Assembly (NCBI GenBank): GCA_028564705.1
Contig: JAPXFQ010000075.1
Coordinates: 2,542,001 to 2,606,000, forward strand
Direction of reading: 5' to 3'
Source of the DNA: Apricaphanius iberus
Lineage: Eukaryota > Chordata > Actinopteri > Cyprinodontiformes > Aphaniidae
DNA: 64,000 nucleotides
Shown: piece after piece, positions 58,834 through 64,000 of the stretch
How the letters are laid out: every line of letters starts with the position of its first letter
How positions within the stretch are numbered: the first letter of the stretch is position 1
Position numbers and translations under genes: made by a program
The notes under the pieces: generated by a model
The model's input: only the letters and a program-made list of their open reading frames with translations
The model's database searches: none
What the model was told of the DNA's origin: nothing

Positions 58834-59429
58834 GGACTTAAGGAGTCTTTTGAGCAAGTCTATGGCCAGCGACCCGTGCAGCTTAATGACATGACACCAA
58901 AGGAGCGCATACTGTTGGATTTCTTCTTGCTGAAGTCAGCAAGTAATCTCTCAATTAGAGAGGTTTCCCGACATCTGATCACTACAATTCGAGAAATGTT
59001 CCCGGTAGAGGTGTAAGAAAATATTGATACACCAATATATGGCGGTATTTTTTGTCACAATATTGTAGCAATATTCAAATCCCAAAGTATTGATTTTTGA
59101 TTTTTAAGAATTTCAATTGAACCAGTAATTGGTTGCTGTCTGTTTTCACTTTTATTCTAGTTGATCAACTAAGTTGAGTAATAAAACTGGATGTGTTATG
59201 AATGTAACAAGTTGGAGTGTTCAGAATGCTGTGAGTTTTTCTACAGTTAAATTTAGTTTTGAAAATCACAATATATAGTCTTCTTCATGGTATCGCAATA
59301 TATCATATCATCCCATATGTACCGTGATACATGTCGTATCGCAAGACTCCACATTTTTAGCTCCAGGATTTCAAAAGTTTGGTTGAAGTGGCGTTTGTAA
59401 TTCCAATCTCTAGTGTGGCAGCTAAGTGC
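58834..59429 (+). pseudogene. hAT transposase C-terminal remnant split by a MITE
   Basis: 58834-59004 is open for 57 codons (LKESFEQVYGQRPVQLNDM ... LSIREVSRHL ... MFP), ending where a MITE begins. The continuation at 59367-59429 reads DFKSLVEVAFVIPISSVA, the conserved V-I-P-x-S-S-V segment of hAT dimerisation regions (ZNF862-like group). The expected ERGFS motif is lost after SSVA. Upstream parts of the transposase are not present. Confidence 0.5.
59005..59355. mobile_element. hAT-like MITE inserted in the hAT remnant
   Basis: The left end GTAGAGGTGTAAGAAAATA and the reverse complement of the right GTGGAGTCTTGCGATAC form a loose inverted pair. TATTGATAC, GTATCGC and ATCGCAATATATC motifs repeat near the ends. 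The interruption lies between two parts of one decayed frame. No clear 8-bp duplication survives. Confidence 0.45.
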
Positions 59430-60087
59430 AGATTATGCCTACATTATGCTCGAGACAGTCTAGCGCAACCTCTGGTACGAGTAGATATCACATGGCAGAT
59501 GGCTCCTTTTTATACAAGGGAAAGCCAATAAATTGATTCACATTGGAAGAATTTGTCCCTTTCTTGTAACATCCTGAATGGACGACTGATGTAGAAAAAT
59601 CAGTTGCAGATGTTGAAACCCTTTACGCTTTATTTGCTAATCCTCTATACTTAAGTCATGAGCTTTGAGTGAACAAGAGTTGCAATCAGCATGACCTTGT
59701 AGTGCTTCAGTATGGTGAATTCACTGGTTTAGAAAATATTGGACTATCGAGTTCATTTCTCTTTGCTTTGGGTCCCGTTGACTTTCTTCATCCTCACTGA
59801 CCGTTTCCCTTCAAGTCGTGCACTTTGAATCGTAGTGCACCAAGCTAGGATTTAGAGCTGTGTAAAATCCCTGATGCACAACCAGCTTTGCGGCAGTGTA
59901 TCAAGAGTCATATTATGGTCAGAGAGTAGTCATATCCTACAAATGGACAGTGCAGAAGTTGTAAAATCTGTAAATACTTAAAGGTTACCATGGACATTCA
60001 CCAACTTCCCCATGTATAAATTACCATCTAGTCTCAAATCAAAAGCTGAGAAATGTTTCCAACTAATATAATTCTTTTATATTTCAG
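59430..60087. other. sorcs2 intron end with splice acceptor
   Basis: No gene. The acceptor is TTCTTTTATATTTCAG ending at 60087. Confidence 0.55.
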
Positions 60088-60152
60088 GTCTGTATCAGGT
60101 GTGGATTTGGATCCAGATCTGGTGCACATGGAAATGCAAGATTCAAGTGGAG
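60088..60152 (+). CDS. sorcs2: SorCS2 VPS10 receptor, internal exon (22 residues)
   Basis: This 65-bp exon begins with the G that completes the Trp codon left open at 53973 and ends in phase 1 at AG|GTACTG. The peptide is SVSGVDLDPDLVHMEMQDSS followed by G and a split codon, a VPS10 propeller strand. SVSGVD-DPDLVH agrees with SORCS2 as I remember it (SORCS1 has SVAGLDKEADLVH). The next exon should begin with the rest of a glycine-type codon and a Y-x-T-C segment. I did not find it before 64000. Confidence 0.87.
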
Positions 60153-60222
60153 GTACTGTAATTTTTCTTCTGTTTTGCATACTTTGTCAGAAAAAAACAT
60201 TGCAGGCATTCCCGGTTAACAG
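60153..60222. other. sorcs2 intron start
   Basis: Begins with donor GTACTG. No other feature. Confidence 0.5.
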
Positions 60223-60548
60223 TAGGAATGCACCAATACCATTGTAATGTACTTATACTCGTTAATTGAAACCAGGAACCCATGCCGATTTATACAAAGA
60301 TTTAAGAGAAAATGTAGATTTTTCAGTATAGAATAATATTTAATTAATATTTTTTTTTTTTATCAAATTCACCACCATTTGTTGTAACAAACAGAGAATA
60401 AAATAAAACCTGTCTACCATTTCATTGTATTTTTGTGTGTGGTTGAAGTATTGGCATTGGTAATCCATGTTGCCAAGTACTTGGATCTGATACATCGATT
60501 GATCCAAGTATCAGTATCGTTTGAAAAAAACTGTTGTTGCATCCCTAA
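60223..60548. mobile_element. hAT-like MITE
   Basis: The left end TAGGAATGCACCAATACC and the reverse complement of the right TTAGGGATGCAACAACAG are inverted repeats. Subterminal GTATC and TGATAC motifs are near 60488-60520. The flanks GTTAACAG and AGTAACGG are only loosely alike. Confidence 0.5.
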
Positions 60549-61680
60549 GTAACGGTTAAGCTTGTCAATGAGTACAAGACCTGCATTGCTGTTTTTTTAT
60601 TTGTTTGTTGTTGTTTTTTTTTAGAACAGCTAATATTCATGTCAGTGGTGTCATAAACGTCTGGCATAGCTTGTGCGTTTTAATAATTTTTCTTTGAAGC
60701 ACCAAGTTATAGTATTTATCTAAAAAAAAAAATAGGAAGGAGGAGTAGGAGGAGCCTCAAACATTCATCAGCTGAAATCATTTTCTTCCACAAAAACAAA
60801 AATCCTGTGGCCAGCAACACATAATATACTGATTTAGATTGAACACATCCATGTAATAATAAAGAACTATTATATTGATCTTTTAACTTATCATGGCTGA
60901 ATATTTGAGATTTTCAATATCGGCTTTTATTTTTTATTTTATTTTATACCAATATCCGATATGTTGATATGCGTGAATTTAAATTTCCGATATTGGTATA
61001 AATCGGCACAGCTGATAGAAGTCTACTAAATGATAAAGGTAGGGTGAGAAATGCCGAAGCCAAAGGATATATTGGGTATTTTCACAAACATAAATCCCAT
61101 CTGAATATCTAAATGGAAATACAAAAAAAAATCTCACCGACTGTACAAACAAAACTAAACCTTCATGGTTTAGAGGTTGAAAACAAGTAAATTAATGGTG
61201 ATGTTTTGGCAGCTTACTTTACTTACTACATTTACAACTTCTACCCCATCACACGTGCACTATGATAAACAGGAATTTGTGTGCTTCTTTTCCTTACACC
61301 CAAAAAGTTTGCAGATACGGCAACATACAGGTGTTAAGATCAGGTTTTTATCTCATTGAATGTTCTGTTTGCAAAACACAATTACATTATTTTATGGGTC
61401 TTTGATTTTTTTTAAGCTCCACCCATCAAGTCAACTGGTAGCCAATAGAAAGGTTAAGGGTGGGAGATAAACTGAAAATGTGAGATACCCAAATGTATCA
61501 CTGTGACCGACGTCATTTTGCCAGTGTTGGTATATTCAGCATTTAAAAGAAAATGAAAAGATGTGATTCAGTTCAACAATGCTGATGTACCTTTAAGATG
61601 CTGACTGTACCACTGGATGGGGTTTGGGGTCACATGACTACGTAGCCATGGGACTTCAGTCTGTAACAAGAAGGGACCAG
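60549..61680. other. sorcs2 intron with MITE scraps
   Basis: 60915-61005 contains AATATCGGC and CCGATATTGG-type motifs like those of the MITE at 39147-39822, but no defined ends. No exon seen. Confidence 0.4.
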
Positions 61681-62340
61681 CGTTGCCGACGTTGCGATTT
61701 TGTTGCTGTACTTAGTGAGTTTTTAGACCCCTCTAGTGTCTCTTAAAAAAAGTAACTAGTGACAAATCTAGTGACTTTTCATGGCTTTATTGGAGACCTT
61801 TGGAGACTCTGACATCAAGAATAACTCCTTGTTACGTTTCTCACTGAGCAACGGTGCTGCAGTGGGCTCCTCATCCCAGAGCACTCACAACAGGTACACG
61901 AAATGAAATTTATGAAAATATGTATGTAGATACATACATAAATAAATGCATACCTACAAATAAACATATGTATTATTTATCTAATGAATAAGACATATTA
62001 CATACATAAAAAAATATTTGTATTTATTTAAATAAATACATAAATACATACAATGAATTTAGTATGACAAATTAAATATATATTTTTTCATCCCAAATCC
62101 AATTTACGATTTTTAACTATTTTTTCCCGTGTGATTTCTTTTTAAAAATTGCAAGTGATGAAAAATATTTGAAAAACTTTAATTTTGATCACCAATCCCA
62201 GGGCTGACCTGAATTCAAAGTACAACTAAAAAGAAGCAGTGAAGTATCCTTGTAAAACAAGATTGTTGGTCCTGGGCAGAAGTTGTGCATTCGATTAATC
62301 AACAAAAATCGATTAATCGGCCCGCCCTACTGTGAAAATG
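61681..62340. mobile_element. Two hAT-like MITE end fragments
   Basis: 61681-61820 (GCGTTGCCGACGTTGCGATT ... GGAGACCTTTGGAGACTCTG) resembles one end of an abundant fish hAT MITE. 62296-62335 (GATTAATCGGCCCGCCCTAC) resembles the end of another. They do not match each other, so I do not claim a single element. TACATA-type simple repeats fill 61915-62060. Confidence 0.4.
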
Positions 62341-63140
62341 ACTGAGGCTTTTACATTTTTTTTGTCGCCGCTAAAGGAAAAACAGACAAAAAAAAAAAAA
62401 ACAGTCAAAGTAGTGCATTAAAAATAAATAAATAAGAAACTCTTTATTTTCCTAAAATTAAATCTTCATAAACAGAAAATTTATTTAATCATTACATTCA
62501 ATTAATTGCCCAGGCTTAGTTACACCCAACCATACAGCCATTTAGGGTTTTTAATGGCTATAAAAACGCTTAAAAAGTGTACAGCTCTCCTACAGCGTCC
62601 ATTACAATATAATACACATTGTGCAAATGAGGAAACTATGGGACATTGAATATTAAAGGAATTATAGTGGAGTTGGAACTGGTTGAGGGGGAAAAGAAGC
62701 CACAGCCCCATCTAGAGAAAAAAAAGTTGATGGTGTAGTTATTGTCTTTTTATCATTATCGTGGTAAACTGCTCAATACATAATGTTATTGATTTGTGGC
62801 CATATCCCCAAGCCTAAGAAAGGTTAAATGGTGATAAATGTGTGACACTGTGGGTGAGCTGCTGATGATAATGTATGGTTGGTGCTTCGATTTAGCAATT
62901 CTAGGATCTGCGTCCTTAAAAGTACCACACTACAACAGCTGATCACGTCGCCATAGTGATGGACTGGTTCGTTACCTCATCTTTGAGGATGAGCAACCTA
63001 TAATCCCCTCTCTGTAAATGCATATTCAGATTGAATGAAGAGAAAGGATGTGAAAAATCAGTGTTTAATCTGATACCTCATTCATTAAACACTCTCGTAG
63101 AAAACACAGACACCTCCCGAAAGCCGAACCTCTTGAGGAG
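62341..63140. other. sorcs2 intron, no gene seen
   Basis: Nothing recognised. Confidence 0.35.
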
Positions 63141-63590
63141 AGTGCCGTGAAATCTGTGTGGCTGAACAGGAACTGCCTGTGTTTGTTGAGTGTGAAGAGA
63201 GGAGGACGTCTGTGCGGGCCGGGTGCCCAGGCATGGGAGCTCTTCCTGGGACTAGGCAACCGGCCACATGGTCCTCTTCCCTCTCACATTTTCATCCCCT
63301 TCATTCAGCGCCCAGATAGATACGGAGTCAAAGCGGGCCGGGAGCGATCAGGCATGCGAAACCGCTCTGTTCGGTCCACCACTCGTCACATGTGGCGCCG
63401 CCAAGGTTAAACGCAGAGCGACAACGAAGGACGCTGAGTTGTGGGAAACTCTGCGAGATGAAGAACAGTGGCCGTTTTTCACCCTGGACGGCTGGCTGGC
63501 AGGAGGGACGGGACTCCGGAGAAAAGAAGGCCATCGACTGATGGATGAGGAATGTGTGCTTGTGTTACATGGAGAGTAACCGTGTGTGTG
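63141..63590. other. GC-richer block without recognisable gene
   Basis: This stretch is visibly richer in G+C and CpG than its surroundings, with frames open on both strands (for example 63268-63579 plus, 63348-63686 minus). None has a domain or fits SorCS2. It may be an intronic regulatory island or the remains of a GC-rich repeat. Confidence 0.35.
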
Positions 63591-64000
63591 TGTCATTAGG
63601 GTGATTGATGTGCAGGGAAGCATGAATATACCATATTCATGTGTAGATACACCAACACTGACAGAGATACCTACAAAAATACACACACTTCTCTAAAGTG
63701 TATATGTTCAAAAAGACTCAGTTTTTAAGAAAAGAAATCTAAAATGATGTTGACTTGCCCTCTTACAGATTTCCCTGGGATAATACCTCAGTTTCTTTGG
63801 AGACCTACAAATCTGTGCGTGCTCATTATGGAATATGAGTGCGCTTGCAGATGTGAGAGGACAGCAAAAAGGCATGAAGAAGTGCACGAGCCCCTAGCCG
63901 GAATTGAACACTTAGCCCACTGTAATAGTTTTTTAATGAGTTCCTCGCCATATGCTGCTTTGATTAAATGTCTGCGCTTTTCAATAAATTAGCCACTCCA
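63591..64000. other. Non-coding end of window
   Basis: No exon recognised. TTCCCTGGGATAATACC follows a possible acceptor near 63768, but its translation does not fit the expected SorCS2 segment. Confidence 0.35.

Noticed and set aside
63268..63686. Overlapping frames over 100 codons in the GC-richer block
   Set aside because: High G+C lowers stop frequency. Frames are open on both strands, with no domain or match to the expected SorCS2 exon.

Overview
The window reads as intronic DNA of a ray-finned (teleost) fish. It is AT-rich, has no bacterial-style operons, and is packed with fish-type repeats: Tc1 elements, hAT elements and short derivatives, a PIF/Harbinger element, Penelope-like fragments, tRNA-derived SINEs and microsatellites. 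The only host coding sequence I can support is three consecutive plus-strand exons (47855-48019, 53900-53973, 60088-60152). They encode part of the VPS10 beta-propeller of a SorCS receptor and fit SORCS2 best. Their splice sites and phases join exactly (0/0, then 2/2), and the last exon ends in phase 1 towards an exon beyond the window. The first 47.8 kb is therefore probably upstream intron, although I could not recognise the preceding exon.

Layout. 0.7-4.1 kb: a striking foldback element with about 110 copies of CTAGT, nearly all as the palindrome ACTAGT, with arms of about 1.05 kb. 4.7-10 kb: small DNA transposons, SINEs and a dead Tc1. 13.5-16.5 kb: a dead Tc1 containing two hAT-like insertions, one with a perfect 8-bp target duplication and a broken BED finger. 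18.3-19.9 kb: a complete Tc1 with an uninterrupted 334-codon DD34E transposase, sitting in a TA microsatellite. 21.8-25.6 kb: a Harbinger-like non-autonomous element, a split SINE, and Tc1 and Penelope remnants. 25.7-28.0 kb: a 2.2-kb hAT with a perfect 8-bp target duplication and a decayed transposase. 28-45 kb: MITEs, SINEs, repeats with tRNA-like heads in inverted pairs, and at 42.1-43.3 kb a minus-strand Tc1-like transposase split into exons with good splice sites but lacking its second-Asp exon. 47.9-60.2 kb: the sorcs2 exons, separated by two more Tc1 elements (48.8-50.4 and 50.8-51.8 kb), a Harbinger remnant with both of its genes interrupted by a Penelope fragment (54.1-56.0 kb), a Tc1-derived MITE and a hAT C-terminal remnant. 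60.2-64 kb: MITE fragments and a GC-richer block without a recognisable gene.

The only protein here that looks able to act on other loci is the intact Tc1 transposase. The dead Tc1 at 13.5-16.5 kb and the short MITE at 56.4 kb have ends of the same family and are plausible substrates. The most unusual structure is the ACTAGT foldback element. It has no coding capacity that I can see, and it combines nested palindromy with a 30-bp periodic array of paired palindromic hexamers.
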